Of a stretch of 64,000 bases of DNA, positions 53,792 through 64,000 are shown piece after piece. The DNA is taken from the NCBI GenBank assembly GCA_030645475.1, contig JAUSMA010000021.1, forward strand, positions 62,001-126,000, in the 5' to 3' direction. The notes under the pieces are model-generated. The model saw only the letters and a list, made by a program, of their open reading frames with translations, did not search any database and had not been told where the DNA came from. This DNA comes from Nitrospirota bacterium. GTDB lineage: Bacteria; Nitrospirota; Nitrospiria; Nitrospirales; Nitrospiraceae. How positions within the stretch are numbered: position 1 is the first letter of the stretch; every line of letters starts with the position of its first letter. A program made the translations under genes and the position numbers.

Positions 53792-54312
53792 TATGGAGCA
53801 GTTGGCACTTCAATCCTGGAGCGAAACTTGTCTTCATGCTGCCAGCTATGACCCAAGGCATGGAGCTGCGCCGCGGTCAGCGCTTCGCGATAGACAAGCC
53901 GTTCTTCAAAAAACACCACCAGCCACCCGCGATCGGGATAGGCTAGAAACAACGCATCGCCGGCTTCGATATGAACCTCCCACCCTCGTGGCGGTTCTCC
54001 GCTCGCCAATCTCGACCGTGGCATCAGCGAATCATCTTTCATACCGAAGAACTGCATGAACTCAGCATGCTGATACGGCGGCGCGCCCCATGCCACGACA
54101 AACGCGCGCGGGGTCAACTGATGGAGCACTAACTCATTATCTCTGACATGCCGCTCTTGCTCTTCCATCGACGGCATCCCGCTGCAACCAAGTACAGATC
54201 CAAGAGCGACCACCAGCAGCACCACAACCCATTTCGAGAGTCTCAAACCATTTAGGTCCAGGAACCGAGAAGCGCCACAAGAAGTGGCATTGATGCCAGT
54301 ACAATCTCTCAC
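53791..54312 (-). CDS. Putative lipoprotein, unknown function
   Basis: A 173-residue protein starting with a GTG that overlaps the DUF971 stop (GTGA). About 30 polar residues precede a hydrophobic helix (WVVVLLVVALGSVLGC) ending in a lipobox with Cys43; a later start within this segment is possible but none has a good site. The rest (LTPRAFVVAWGAPPYQHAEFMQFFG, DALFLAYPDRGWLVVFFEERLVY) is uncharacterised. Function not assigned. Confidence 0.7.
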   Translation of the reverse strand: MRDCTGINATSCGASRFLDLNGLRLSKWVVVLLVVALGSVLGCSGMPSMEEQERHVRDNELVLHQLTPRAFVVAWGAPPYQHAEFMQFFGMKDDSLMPRSRLASGEPPRGWEVHIEAGDALFLAYPDRGWLVVFFEERLVYREALTAAQLHALGHSWQHEDKFRSRIEVPTAP

Positions 54313-54665
54313 AACAGACGCCGGCTCCTTGGTTCACTAGGCTTCACAGGCTGACAGATATCGCATTGGCAAAGCCGCCGAAGGAGGGCATAGGAGTAAA
54401 TCCCTGTATCGTGGCCGTCGCTCCATGTAAATTGCAGCGCATACCGTCCGACCGGCTGCACATCCTGCAACATGATCACGATGGGAACATCGTCCGGCTG
54501 CAAACGTCGAACACCTGACCACTCATCGACACAGGCAGCACAGGGACATTGCTGGCGGAGATACCGAACTGGGTAGACGGCCTTGTGCCCGTCGCTCCAT
54601 TCGATACCCAACACACCCTTCTCGACCCAGGCCATGTCTTTTGGTTCACAGAGGGTCTCTGTCAT
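54309..54665 (-). CDS. DUF971-domain protein (gamma-butyrobetaine hydroxylase N-terminal-like)
   Basis: This 118-residue protein has KGVLGIEWSDGHKAVYPVRYLRQQCPCAACVDEWSG, then YALQFTWSDGHDTGIYSYALLRRLCQCDIC. The cysteines are typical of the DUF971/GBBH-N fold, which binds a metal. Such small proteins are linked in bacteria to Fe-S or iron handling, but that is not settled. It is cotranscribed with the following lipoprotein. Confidence 0.85.
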   Translation of the reverse strand: MTETLCEPKDMAWVEKGVLGIEWSDGHKAVYPVRYLRQQCPCAACVDEWSGVRRLQPDDVPIVIMLQDVQPVGRYALQFTWSDGHDTGIYSYALLRRLCQCDICQPVKPSEPRSRRLL

Positions 54666-54705
54666 GCCAGCAAACTCCCTTTCACAACGAACCGGCGATT
54701 CATGT

Positions 54706-55458
54706 TCATGACGGATATGCCAAGAAATTCACGGGAGGCAGTTGCCTCCCTGCCACGACTGTAACATACCCTTCGACTGCTCGCTCCACCTCGTACCTGA
54801 CTTGCCCTGCGGCCCTCAAGCGATCGACCACCGCGGGCGCGAGCCGCAATGCTTGATGCAGAAAGGCCAGGCTCCCTCGCGAAAGCGGTAAACAGCGGAA
54901 GGTCTGACGCGCAGCACAGGCCACACAAACCAGGCCTCCTGAGAGAGGCGAGAACTGAGGCTCTCCTATCAACCGGCCCTTGCCACAAGCCGCACAGTGA
55001 TCGGTCTCAGGACGAAACCCGATAAGGCCTAGCAGACGAATCTGAAACAACAGCGCGGTCAACGCAGGATCCTGGCTCGTGACTAAGGCACGCAGCCCCT
55101 GCTCGAGCGTCTCGAAGAGCGGCAGATCAGGATCCCCGTCCGGTGTCACGGCACTGACCACATTGACCATCCTCGCGGCAGCGGTCATGAGCGTCAGGTC
55201 TTCTCGAAATCTCATGAACGGTTCCACGAGATCGACTTGAGAAATTCGAAAGAGAGAATCACCGGACTTTTCGAACAGGTTCAGATGGCAGATAGTGAGC
55301 GGCTCAAGCGATGCGCCGAGCCGACTCTTCATCCGGCGAGCCCCTCGCGCCACCCCACGAACCTTTCCCATCTCCTTGGTATAGAACGTCACGATACGAT
55401 CCGCGTCGCCCCACTTCCGACTATTCAGCGTGATGGCCGCCGTCTTGATCAGCGGCAT
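54706..55458 (-). CDS. recO: DNA repair protein RecO
   Basis: About 250 residues. It starts MPLIKTAAITLNSRKWGDADRIVTFYT, the OB-fold N-terminus, then GVARGARRMKSRLGASLEPLT, and a zinc site CAACGK...CVAC. RecO anneals single strands and helps RecR load RecA in recombinational repair. The ATG at 55458 is chosen because it gives the conserved N-terminus, whereas the open frame to 55584 runs into the mgtE end. Confidence 0.93.
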   Translation of the reverse strand: MPLIKTAAITLNSRKWGDADRIVTFYTKEMGKVRGVARGARRMKSRLGASLEPLTICHLNLFEKSGDSLFRISQVDLVEPFMRFREDLTLMTAAARMVNVVSAVTPDGDPDLPLFETLEQGLRALVTSQDPALTALLFQIRLLGLIGFRPETDHCAACGKGRLIGEPQFSPLSGGLVCVACAARQTFRCLPLSRGSLAFLHQALRLAPAVVDRLRAAGQVRYEVERAVEGYVTVVAGRQLPPVNFLAYPS

Positions 55459-55519
55459 AGGGATGACGTCCGTTGAGGTAAAAAACCCGCCTGACGGCAA
55501 GACCGCATGGCCAGTCCCA

Positions 55520-56980
55520 TTAGCGGAGGTGCTCCATAAACATCGTGGCCAGAGAGAGATAGATGGTAATGCCCGTGATGTCATTCGCTGTCGTCACAAA
55601 GGGTCCGGCCGCCACGGCAGGATCCACTCCCATGCGCTTCAGCAGAATGGGCATGAACGTCGCCATACTGGTCGAGACCATGAACGCGATAATCAATGAT
55701 ACGCCGACGACCATACCCAGAAATGCCTGATGCCAAATCCAGCCCACGATCGTCAGAATCACGCCGCACGCGAGTCCCATCAAGAGCCCGACCTTGATTT
55801 CTCTGATAAATACGGTGCGCACATCCGTCAGCGCGATCAGGCCTGTTGCCAATCCACGAATGATGAGGGTCGAAGACTGGAGTCCGACGTTTCCACCCAT
55901 GGCGGCGATGACTGGAATAAAACTGACGATGGCCACCACTTCCTGAATCGTATACCGGAACTCCCACAGAATCGCCCCCGAGAACAGACTGCCGACCAGA
56001 TTCGTAAAGAGCCACGGGAGCCGGTGTTTCGCCGACGCAATACTGGAAGACTTTGAGACCGAGTCCTCCTCGATCGCGCCGGCCATCTTCAGCATGTCTT
56101 CGGTCGCTTCTTCCCGGATCACGTCCACAACGTCGTCGACCGTGATAATACCGACCAATGTATTGTCTTTGTCGATAACCGGAATCGCGAGCAAGTTGTA
56201 ACTCGCCACCTGGCGGGCGACTTCCTCCTGGTCCATGTCGACCGTCACACTGATCACGTCACGCGTGGCAATATTTTTCAGCGGCGTCGTGGGCGGAACC
56301 GTCAACAGCTGCCGCAGCGAGAGCACGCCGACCAAGCGCTCATCTTTGTCGGTCACGTAAATATAAAACACCATCTCCGCATCCGTCGCCAGCTGGAGAC
56401 GTCGGATGGCATCTTGCGCCGTGGCCTCTTCCGGGAGTGCGAAGAACTCCGTCGTCATGATGCCGCCGGCCGTATCCTTCGGATACTTCAGCAGGTCGGC
56501 AACTTCGGTGGAGTCCTCCGTCCGCATGAGAGAAAGGATCTCGGTGGCTCGCTCTTCCGGCAACACACCGAGGATGTAGGCCACGTCGTCTGGACCGAGA
56601 TCTTTGATCAGCCAGGCGATATCCGAGTGCAGGAGGTCCGCCAACACTTGATTGATGCTGTCGCTATCGAGTTCGCTCAGGACTTGGCCGCGCTTCGACT
56701 CGCCCCGCACCAGTTCAAAGACTTCCCGCTTTTCTTTGGGCGACGACAGATGCAGAATGACCTTGGCCACATCGGCTTGGTGCATCCGGCCCAGCATCTT
56801 CGCGAGATTAGTGATTGCACCACGCCGCAACAGCCGTTGCACCGACAGCAGCACGATGTCGGACTTGGTCCGACCCCGATCGGCCTGGTCACGCAACGCG
56901 TCGCGGAGGAGATCTTTATCCCCCGGACGAGAGCGCGGATCCACTGGGCTCGATTCTGGCACACGTTCCGTCGGCAACAT
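55520..56980 (-). CDS. mgtE: Magnesium transporter MgtE
   Basis: This 486-residue protein has the MgtE N domain (helical; MLGRMHQADVAKVILHLSSP), two CBS domains (VADLLKYPKDTAGGIMTTEF and TRDVISVTVDMDQEEVARQV region) and a C-terminal membrane part with five helices, including VAIVSFIPVIAAMGGNVGLQSST. Magnesium enters through the membrane part under control of the cytosolic domains. Length is normal (about 450-480). Confidence 0.95.
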   Translation of the reverse strand: MLPTERVPESSPVDPRSRPGDKDLLRDALRDQADRGRTKSDIVLLSVQRLLRRGAITNLAKMLGRMHQADVAKVILHLSSPKEKREVFELVRGESKRGQVLSELDSDSINQVLADLLHSDIAWLIKDLGPDDVAYILGVLPEERATEILSLMRTEDSTEVADLLKYPKDTAGGIMTTEFFALPEEATAQDAIRRLQLATDAEMVFYIYVTDKDERLVGVLSLRQLLTVPPTTPLKNIATRDVISVTVDMDQEEVARQVASYNLLAIPVIDKDNTLVGIITVDDVVDVIREEATEDMLKMAGAIEEDSVSKSSSIASAKHRLPWLFTNLVGSLFSGAILWEFRYTIQEVVAIVSFIPVIAAMGGNVGLQSSTLIIRGLATGLIALTDVRTVFIREIKVGLLMGLACGVILTIVGWIWHQAFLGMVVGVSLIIAFMVSTSMATFMPILLKRMGVDPAVAAGPFVTTANDITGITIYLSLATMFMEHLR

Positions 56981-56990
56981 CTCTACCCTG

Positions 56991-57875
56991 CTAGTAGCCT
57001 AATTCGGTGAGGGCATGCTCATCTTCTCGCCATGCCTCCCGCACTTTCACCCACACCTGCAGAAACACTTTCATCCCGAAGATTTGCTCCATCTCGCGTC
57101 GCGCATCCGTCCCAACCGACTTGAGCCGCTCTCCATGTTTCCCGATCAAGATCGCCTTATGAGACTCTCGCTCGACCAGCACCGTGACACTGATACGAGC
57201 CAGCTTCCCCTCCTCGACAAATTCGTCGACCTCTACGGCAACGGAATAGGGCACTTCTTCGTAAGTCTGATGCAGAATTTTCTCGCGAACGATTTCTGAC
57301 GCCAGAGTCCTCATGGACTGATCGGTGACAGTCTCTACATCATAGGCCGCATCTCCTTCTGAAAGATGGGCCACGGTCACGGAGAGCAAACGATCGACAT
57401 TGTCACCGGTTTCAGCCGATACCGGCACAACGTCCGTCCATGCATATAATCTAGCGTAGTTCTCCATCACCGGCAGCAGCTTGAGCTTATTGACCAGATC
57501 CACCTTGTTCAGCACCAAGATGACCGGGCGAGGACGCTTCCTGATCGCCCCCTTCACATGATCGATCACCAAGAGATCGCCGGGACCAGGCGAACTTGTC
57601 GTGTCCATCAACACATACAAGATATCGGCCTCCTCCAGCGTATCGACCGTGGTACGAACCATGCGACGATTGAGCAGATGTTGCGGCTTGTGCAAGCCCG
57701 GCGTATCGAGTAGCGCTATCTGCGCACCCGGCGCATGCACGACCCCAAGAATTCTGGTTCTCGTCGTTTGCGGCTTATCCGAGACAATCGCCACCTTCTG
57801 CTGAAGCAATTGATTCAGCAAGGTCGACTTGCCGACGTTCGGGCGTCCAATGATCGCGACTGTGCCAAACTTCAT
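56991..57875 (-). CDS. era: GTPase Era
   Basis: About 294 residues. G1 IGRPNVGKSTLLNQ, G2 with TTRTRILG, G3 DTPGLHKP, G4 LNKVDLV and G5 VSAETG are seen, followed by a KH domain (KAILIGKHGERLKSVGTDAR). Era binds 16S rRNA and helps 30S assembly. The ATG at 57875 is chosen at the conserved N-terminus; the upstream open frame to 58160 overlaps ftsB in another frame. It ends 10 nt before mgtE. Confidence 0.96.
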   Translation of the reverse strand: MKFGTVAIIGRPNVGKSTLLNQLLQQKVAIVSDKPQTTRTRILGVVHAPGAQIALLDTPGLHKPQHLLNRRMVRTTVDTLEEADILYVLMDTTSSPGPGDLLVIDHVKGAIRKRPRPVILVLNKVDLVNKLKLLPVMENYARLYAWTDVVPVSAETGDNVDRLLSVTVAHLSEGDAAYDVETVTDQSMRTLASEIVREKILHQTYEEVPYSVAVEVDEFVEEGKLARISVTVLVERESHKAILIGKHGERLKSVGTDARREMEQIFGMKVFLQVWVKVREAWREDEHALTELGY

Positions 57876-57879
57876 GGTG

Positions 57880-58230
57880 TTACGGGCGTGGCCGCTCCTG
57901 TGATGGTGATGGAACCAATTGATACACGGTTTCACCTTTACGAACGTAGCCGAGCTGCTCTCGCGCCAACTGTTCGATCTTCGAGGGATCGTGCTCCAGA
58001 CGATCGATCTCTCCACGAAGCGTGCGGACCGTCCGCTGCAACTCCTGAAGGTCCGAGTCCAACTGCTGGGCATGCTCACGCATGGACAAATAGCGCGGCA
58101 GCCCCATGTCGCCAAATACCAGGGCAACCAGCAACAGCAAACAGGCGGCGCCTCCGACATAATGCGCGCCCGTCATCATACGACGTTGCCAATCGAGCCA
58201 CTGTCGTCCCCGGTTCTGCTTAATAATCAT
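57880..58230 (-). CDS. ftsB: Cell division protein FtsB/DivIC-like (septum formation initiator)
   Basis: About 116 residues: one N-terminal membrane helix (YVGGAACLLLLVALVFGDMG), then a coiled coil (REHAQQLDSDLQELQRTVRTL) and a conserved end EQLAREQLGYVRKGETVYQL, which is the usual pattern. It belongs to the FtsQLB complex at the septum. The gene follows eno closely and precedes era, as in many bacteria. A GTG start at 58251 is possible, but ATG 58230 looks better. Confidence 0.85.
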   Translation of the reverse strand: MIIKQNRGRQWLDWQRRMMTGAHYVGGAACLLLLVALVFGDMGLPRYLSMREHAQQLDSDLQELQRTVRTLRGEIDRLEHDPSKIEQLAREQLGYVRKGETVYQLVPSPSQERPRP

Positions 58231-58250
58231 CGTCGTATACTCAAACAGCA

Positions 58251-59669
<1,419 letters not shown>

Positions 59670-59696
59670 GCCGACCACAGTCACACCCTTGTCCCC

Positions 59697-61127
59697 TCAC
59701 CCCACCAACTTCTTTTTGAGCAGCTCGTTCACCTTCCCAGGATTCGCCTTGCCACCACTCGCCTTCATGACCTGACCGACGAGGAATCCCAGCACTTGCT
59801 GCTTCCCTTCTTTGAACTGCGTCACTTGCGCCGGATTCTTCGCGAGAACGTCGCCGATGATCTGGTCGAGCGCCCCTTCGTCGGATACTTGGATGAGCCC
59901 CTTCTCCTGAACGATCTGTTCCGGCGTCTTTCCACTGCTATAGACTTCGGGGAAAATCTCGCGTGCGACTTTCAAACTAATCGTCCCTTGCTCGACCAGC
60001 TGAAGCAAACTGACCAGCCGCTCAGGTGATACCGGCGAAGCGCTTGCATCGATGCCGGAGTTATTCAGTTCTCTGGTCAGCTCACCCATCACCCAATTGC
60101 TCACCGTCTTGGGCTGATTGAACAACTTCACCGAGGCATCAAAGTAGTCCGCCACCGCCTTCGTCGCGGTCAACAGGCCGGCGTCGTACTCGGACAGCGC
60201 AAACTCGCTGACAAATCGTTGCAGTCTCGCTGCAGGCAATTCGGTGACCTGCTTGCGACAACTCTCGATCCATTCTTTCTCGAGCTTGAGTGGCACCAGA
60301 TCAGGATCGGGGAAGTAGCGATAGTCGTGCGCCTCTTCTTTCGAGCGCATGACTGCCGTCTCGCCGCGATCGAGATTCCAGAGCCTGGTCTCCTGATTGA
60401 TTTTCCCGCCCTCATTCAGCACCTTCGTCTGGCGCTTGATCTCGTATTCAACGGCGTCTTTCACGAACTTGAAAGAATTGATATTCTTCAGTTCGACCTT
60501 CGTCCCGAATTCCTTCTGGCCCAATGGACGGAGCGAGAGGTTCGGCTCGCAGCGAAAGCTCCCTTCATCCATATTGCCGTCGCAGACTTCAAGATACATC
60601 AGCACATCGCGGAGGCCCCTTAAGTACGACACCACTTCATCGGCCGACCGCAAGTCCGGTTCCGTCACGATTTCCAGCAGCGGTGTCCCCGCGCGATTCA
60701 AATCGACGCGGCTCCCGTTCGAGCCGGCTACGTGGACACTTTTCCCCGCATCTTCTTCCAAATGGGCACGACGGATGCGGACCCGCCTTGAACCTTCACT
60801 CCCCGCAACCTCAATCCAGCCATGCTCGCAGATCGGCGCCTCGTATTGCGAAATCTGATAGCCCTTAGGCAAATCCGGATAGAAGTAGTTCTTGCGCGCG
60901 AAGAGATTGCTTGCCGCGATGGTACAATTCAATGCTAAGCCAGCACGGACCGCCATCTCGACCGCCGCCCGGTTAATCACTGGCAAGGTGCCGGGGAGCC
61001 CCAAACAGAGGGGACAGGTCTGGCTATTAGCCGTACGCCCGAACGTCGTCCCGCAGCCGCAAAACAGCTTAGACTTCGTCCGTAGCTGCGCATGCACTTC
61101 CACACCAATGACGACTTCGTATATCAT
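59697..61127 (-). CDS. gatB: Aspartyl/glutamyl-tRNA(Asn/Gln) amidotransferase subunit B
   Basis: This 476-residue kinase-like subunit phosphorylates Glu- or Asp-loaded tRNA before amidation. Seen: [56 protein letters not shown] and the C-terminal YqeY-like tail [17 protein letters not shown]. The cysteines of the CGC and CPLC motifs suggest a zinc site. With GatA and GatC it forms the GatCAB complex. Confidence 0.97.
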   Translation of the reverse strand: MIYEVVIGVEVHAQLRTKSKLFCGCGTTFGRTANSQTCPLCLGLPGTLPVINRAAVEMAVRAGLALNCTIAASNLFARKNYFYPDLPKGYQISQYEAPICEHGWIEVAGSEGSRRVRIRRAHLEEDAGKSVHVAGSNGSRVDLNRAGTPLLEIVTEPDLRSADEVVSYLRGLRDVLMYLEVCDGNMDEGSFRCEPNLSLRPLGQKEFGTKVELKNINSFKFVKDAVEYEIKRQTKVLNEGGKINQETRLWNLDRGETAVMRSKEEAHDYRYFPDPDLVPLKLEKEWIESCRKQVTELPAARLQRFVSEFALSEYDAGLLTATKAVADYFDASVKLFNQPKTVSNWVMGELTRELNNSGIDASASPVSPERLVSLLQLVEQGTISLKVAREIFPEVYSSGKTPEQIVQEKGLIQVSDEGALDQIIGDVLAKNPAQVTQFKEGKQQVLGFLVGQVMKASGGKANPGKVNELLKKKLVG

Positions 61128-61130
61128 CGT

Positions 61131-61451
61131 TTAGCTACGATCCTCTCCACGCAACCGGTCACGCTCCCGTCGCATCGCCTCACGTCCGACATCGAAGGCC
61201 TCGCGCAGAACCGCTTTCTTCGAGTCCACAAATTCCTTCCCCTCTTCTACGACTTCTTCCAACGCTTCGCCGGCGCGGCCTGCCAGATCCCGCAGATCGC
61301 CTTCCGCGCGACGGGCATACCCACGCAACTGCTCACGCGACTCGCGTCCGGTCTGTGGTGCCAGCAAGAGTGCCGCCACTGCGCCGAGCGCTGCGCCGCC
61401 CAGGAATGCCAATACGATTGCTGACGATGAGGAACCTCGATCATCCGCCAT
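61131..61451 (-). CDS. YtxH-domain protein
   Basis: About 106 residues. AIVLAFLGGAALGAVAALLLAPQTGRESREQL is the YtxH/glycine-zipper segment followed by a charged helix (LEEVVEEGKEFVDSKKAVL). It is probably a membrane-associated stress protein. The ATG at 61451 has GGAGGG 7 nt upstream and overlaps the DUF948 stop by 11 bp; the GTG upstream is unlikely. Confidence 0.82.
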   Translation of the reverse strand: MADDRGSSSSAIVLAFLGGAALGAVAALLLAPQTGRESREQLRGYARRAEGDLRDLAGRAGEALEEVVEEGKEFVDSKKAVLREAFDVGREAMRRERDRLRGEDRS

Positions 61452-61848
61452 TGTGATGCCCTCCTTCACCTCGAAACCGTTCTTTCATGACTTGCGTTGC
61501 CGCTTTAAAGCCGGCGACCACGCTCGCTACATTGGTCAACATCGATCCGCTCGAGCCCCTCACGACATCGTGCACATGCTGAACCGATTCCCCGACTTCT
61601 CCGACCGCATGCAAGAGCATGGCGGCATGTTCGACTCCCCCGCGGGCCTGTTCGGTCAGATCGTTCAAGTTTTGACTCATCGCGCGAAGTTCGCCGATCA
61701 GCGGCGGCAGGTCATGATTCAGTTTGGCCAGAAGCTGCTCGGACTCTGCCACCGTCTTGCGCACCTGAATCAATAGCGGCACGAGATAACCCACCAATAC
61801 CGCAAATGCGACCGCGACAAGCATCGCCGCGATTTCAACGATTGTCAT
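61441..61848 (-). CDS. DUF948-like membrane protein
   Basis: About 135 residues: a membrane helix (IAAMLVAVAFAVLVGYLVPLL) then a long helical coiled coil (RKTVAESEQLLAKLNHDLPPL, MSQNLNDLTEQARGGVEHA), as in DUF948. It is usually found next to YtxH and may work with it at the membrane. GGAGG lies just before the ATG at 61848. Confidence 0.8.
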   Translation of the reverse strand: MTIVEIAAMLVAVAFAVLVGYLVPLLIQVRKTVAESEQLLAKLNHDLPPLIGELRAMSQNLNDLTEQARGGVEHAAMLLHAVGEVGESVQHVHDVVRGSSGSMLTNVASVVAGFKAATQVMKERFRGEGGHHNGG

Positions 61849-61868
61849 ATGCACCTCCAGCTAACCCC

Positions 61869-63335
61869 TCACCGTATCACCGGCTTCTTCGTTTTCCATT
61901 GCGTACTCTGTTCGTATGCGTAGGCCGCTCGCAACAGCGTCTCTTCTTCGAAAGGCCGACCGATCAGCTGCAAGCCGATGGGCAACCCGGCCCGGCTGAA
62001 TCCGCAGGGCAAAGAAATGGCCGGCACACCGGCGAGGTTCACCGAAATGGTAAAAATGTCCGACAGATACATCTGGAGCGGATCATCCGCCTTCGCGCCG
62101 AACTTGAATGCCGGCGTGGGAGTCACGGGCGTGACGATGAGGTCGACATCCTGAAACGCCGCCTCAAAATCTTGGCGAATTAGCGTGCGCACCGCCTGCG
62201 CCTTGCCATAATAGGCATCGTAATAGCCTGCACTGAGGACATAGGTCCCCAGCATGATCCGTCGTTTCACCTCGGGTCCAAAACCTTCCTGCCTCGTCTT
62301 CATATACAATTCAAGCAGGTCCTTAGTCTCTTTGGCGCGAAGCCCGAACTTCACCCCGTCATAGCGGGCTAAATTTGAGCTGGCTTCGGCCGTGGCAAGC
62401 ACGTAGTACGTCGCCACCGCCGCGTCCGTCCTCGGCAACTGAATTTCCTTAATCTCCCCTCCCAGTGCTTTCAGCTCCTGGATCGCCGCCCGCACGGTCA
62501 GCTCGACGTCAGGGTCCAACCCCTCCGCGAAAAACTCGACCGGCACACCGACCTTCAGCCGCTTGAGATCTTTCTTTTTGAGCGCCTTGAGATAGTCCGG
62601 TACCGGAACATCAGCCGATGTCGAATCCAACGGATCGTGACCGGCGATCGCGCCGAGGAGAAAGGCTGAATCCGTCACATCTTTCGTAATCGGTCCGATT
62701 TGATCGAGCGAAGAGGCGAACGCAATCAACCCGTACCGGGAGACCCGCCCATAGGTCGGCTTGAGACCCACGACCCCGCAAAATGCCGCCGGCTGACGGA
62801 TCGACCCGCCGGTATCAGACCCTAATGCTGCGGCACATTCGTCGGCCGCAACAGCCGCAGCGGATCCTCCGCTGGACCCACCGGGGACACATTGCAGGTT
62901 CCAAGGGTTGCGGCTGGGGCCAAAGGCCGAATTCTCCGTTGATGAGCCCATCGCGAACTCATCGAGATTGGTCTTTCCGAGGAGTAGGTATCCCTGAGTG
63001 CGCAGCTTCGCAATGACGGTCGCATCGTATGGCGGAACGAAACTCCCGAGCATCTGGGACGCACACGTCGTACGGACACCCTCGGTACAGATATTATCTT
63101 TGATCGCCAGCGGCATCCCCATCATCGGCGACGTCCTGCGCCACCCTTTCAACGACGCATCGAGCGCGCTCGCTTGCGCCACCACCGAGTCTTTGGCCTG
63201 CGTGATATAGGCCTTCACCTTGGACTCCACCTGGCCAATCCGCAATCCATAGGCACGAACGATCTCCGTCGCGGTGACTTCACCGGCGGTAAACTTCTTA
63301 TGGAGCTCGTAGAGTGAGAGTTTATGAATCCCCAT
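61869..63335 (-). CDS. gatA: Aspartyl/glutamyl-tRNA(Asn/Gln) amidotransferase subunit A
   Basis: This 488-residue amidase hydrolyses glutamine to supply ammonia for tRNA amidation. Seen: [13 protein letters not shown] with the catalytic Lys, [34 protein letters not shown] (here in two blocks) with the Ser-cisSer, and [13 protein letters not shown]. The ATG overlaps the panD stop by one base (TGATG). Confidence 0.97.
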   Translation of the reverse strand: MGIHKLSLYELHKKFTAGEVTATEIVRAYGLRIGQVESKVKAYITQAKDSVVAQASALDASLKGWRRTSPMMGMPLAIKDNICTEGVRTTCASQMLGSFVPPYDATVIAKLRTQGYLLLGKTNLDEFAMGSSTENSAFGPSRNPWNLQCVPGGSSGGSAAAVAADECAAALGSDTGGSIRQPAAFCGVVGLKPTYGRVSRYGLIAFASSLDQIGPITKDVTDSAFLLGAIAGHDPLDSTSADVPVPDYLKALKKKDLKRLKVGVPVEFFAEGLDPDVELTVRAAIQELKALGGEIKEIQLPRTDAAVATYYVLATAEASSNLARYDGVKFGLRAKETKDLLELYMKTRQEGFGPEVKRRIMLGTYVLSAGYYDAYYGKAQAVRTLIRQDFEAAFQDVDLIVTPVTPTPAFKFGAKADDPLQMYLSDIFTISVNLAGVPAISLPCGFSRAGLPIGLQLIGRPFEEETLLRAAYAYEQSTQWKTKKPVIR

Positions 63336-63700
63336 CAGTGTTTCGTCTTCCCTGGAATCATCTGGTTCTTCTCGTTGACGCGAATAATCTTGGGCGCATG
63401 CCGCTTCAGCTCTTCTTCTGAGTAATACTCGTAACAGAAGATGATGATCTGATCGCGCACCGCGCCTTTTCGCGCCGTCGGCCCATTGAGGATAATCTCA
63501 CCCGCGCCACGCTTGCCGGCCATGGCATAGGTCATGAAGCGCTCGCCGTTATTCAAATTCGAGCAGACGATCGCCTCATAGGGCAAAATCCCCGCTGCCT
63601 CCATCAGATCCTCGTCGATCGTGAGGCTGCCTTCATAGTCGAGGCAGGACTCCGTCACCGTGGCCCGATGAATCTTTGACCGCAACATTTGCCTGAACAT
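63335..63700 (-). CDS. panD: Aspartate 1-decarboxylase precursor
   Basis: This 121-residue enzyme makes beta-alanine for pantothenate. It is a self-cleaving pyruvoyl protein: the cleavage site YEGS (Gly24-Ser25) matches, as do Lys9 and Thr57-Tyr58 (FMTYAM). The start is chosen so that these numbers match the family. It lies between gatC and gatA, an unusual place; pantothenate is the precursor of the ACP prosthetic group. Confidence 0.93.
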   Translation of the reverse strand: MFRQMLRSKIHRATVTESCLDYEGSLTIDEDLMEAAGILPYEAIVCSNLNNGERFMTYAMAGKRGAGEIILNGPTARKGAVRDQIIIFCYEYYSEEELKRHAPKIIRVNEKNQMIPGKTKH

Positions 63701-63716
63701 TCAAACCTCGCTTACC

Positions 63717-64000
63717 TTAAAGGGGTTGTCGATCTTCAATAATTTTTGGCACCACAAAGAACCCATCGGCCGACTCCGGCGCATTGGCCACCGCCCGCTC
63801 GACGGATAGGGAGGGCCGTACGTCATCGGGACGAAACACGTTCACCTGCCCCAATACTGTCGCCGTCGGCTCGACACCCGCCGTGTCGTACTGCTTCAAC
63901 GTCTCTACATGAGTGAGGATCTGGCTCAGCTGTTTCGTGAACGCCGCCTTCTCGATATCCGTCAACTCCAGCCGCGCCAACTTCGCGACCTTCTCAACTT
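63717..64000 (-). CDS. gatC: Aspartyl/glutamyl-tRNA(Asn/Gln) amidotransferase subunit C, N-terminus cut off
   Basis: About 94 residues reach the window edge with the frame still open (VEKVAKLARLELTDIEKAAF...), so the real start lies just beyond 64000; a TTG inside is not a start. DAGVEPTATVLGQVNVFRPDDV-like spacing and PESADGFFVVPKIIE at the C-terminus are GatC hallmarks (about 95 residues in full). Confidence 0.93.
   Translation of the reverse strand, partial: VEKVAKLARLELTDIEKAAFTKQLSQILTHVETLKQYDTAGVEPTATVLGQVNVFRPDDVRPSLSVERAVANAPESADGFFVVPKIIEDRQPL

Noticed and set aside
56414-57010. Plus-strand 198-codon frame antisense to mgtE
   Set aside because: Shadow of mgtE; no domain.
57876-58160. 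N-terminal extension of Era
   Set aside because: It overlaps ftsB in another frame and the conserved Era start is at 57875.

Overview
The window looks like a chromosomal segment of a Nitrospira-type bacterium (phylum Nitrospirota). This is inferred from the Gram-negative envelope genes, the style of the housekeeping cluster, and a palindromic intergenic element in front of eno of a type I associate with Nitrospira genomes. No rRNA or tRNA is present to confirm it. No tRNA, rRNA, CRISPR array, transposase or integrase was seen.

From the left edge to about 50.6 kb, every convincing gene lies on the minus strand. Together they form one very large exopolysaccharide locus, transcribed right to left, with many 1-14 bp gene overlaps. 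Read in the direction of transcription it begins with a PilZ protein, two Wza-like export proteins, an outer-membrane barrel, a Wzc-type chain-length regulator fused to a tyrosine kinase, an initiating sugar-phosphate transferase and a polysaccharide deacetylase. Next comes an amide-forming module: an AsnB-like amidotransferase, an acyl carrier protein, an AMP-forming ligase and a NadE-like enzyme. It is followed by a run of FemAB/GNAT-type acyltransferases, one of them fused to a DegT aminotransferase, then a VanZ-TPR protein, a second deacetylase, an ATP-grasp enzyme, two exosortase-associated hydrolases and a low-molecular-weight tyrosine phosphatase.

The distal half holds the Wzx flippase, four GT4 glycosyltransferases, an O-antigen-ligase-like polymerase, a second adenylate-forming enzyme with a second AsnB-like protein, a Gfo/Idh/MocA-SDR fusion, a methyltransferase, an SGNH hydrolase, the dTDP-L-rhamnose genes rfbBDAC, a YdcF protein and three more glycosyltransferases. 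Many of these belong to families that normally accompany the XrtA/EpsH exosortase and PEP-CTERM sorting, but no exosortase and no PEP-CTERM substrate was found here.

Around 50.6-52.2 kb there is a divergent junction: a LuxR-type regulator and a small lipoprotein are the only plus-strand genes. From 52.3 kb to the right edge the genes are again on the minus strand and are housekeeping: glgA, a lipoprotein, a DUF971 protein, recO, mgtE, era, ftsB, eno, and the gat amidotransferase genes with panD inserted between gatC and gatA.

The most unusual content is the amide/acyl chemistry: two separate pairings of an adenylate-forming enzyme with an AsnB-like amidotransferase, one with its own carrier protein and a divergent NAD-synthetase-like enzyme, plus four FemAB/GNAT acyltransferase domains. 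This suggests a polymer carrying aminoacyl or amide decorations. That role is an inference from gene content.
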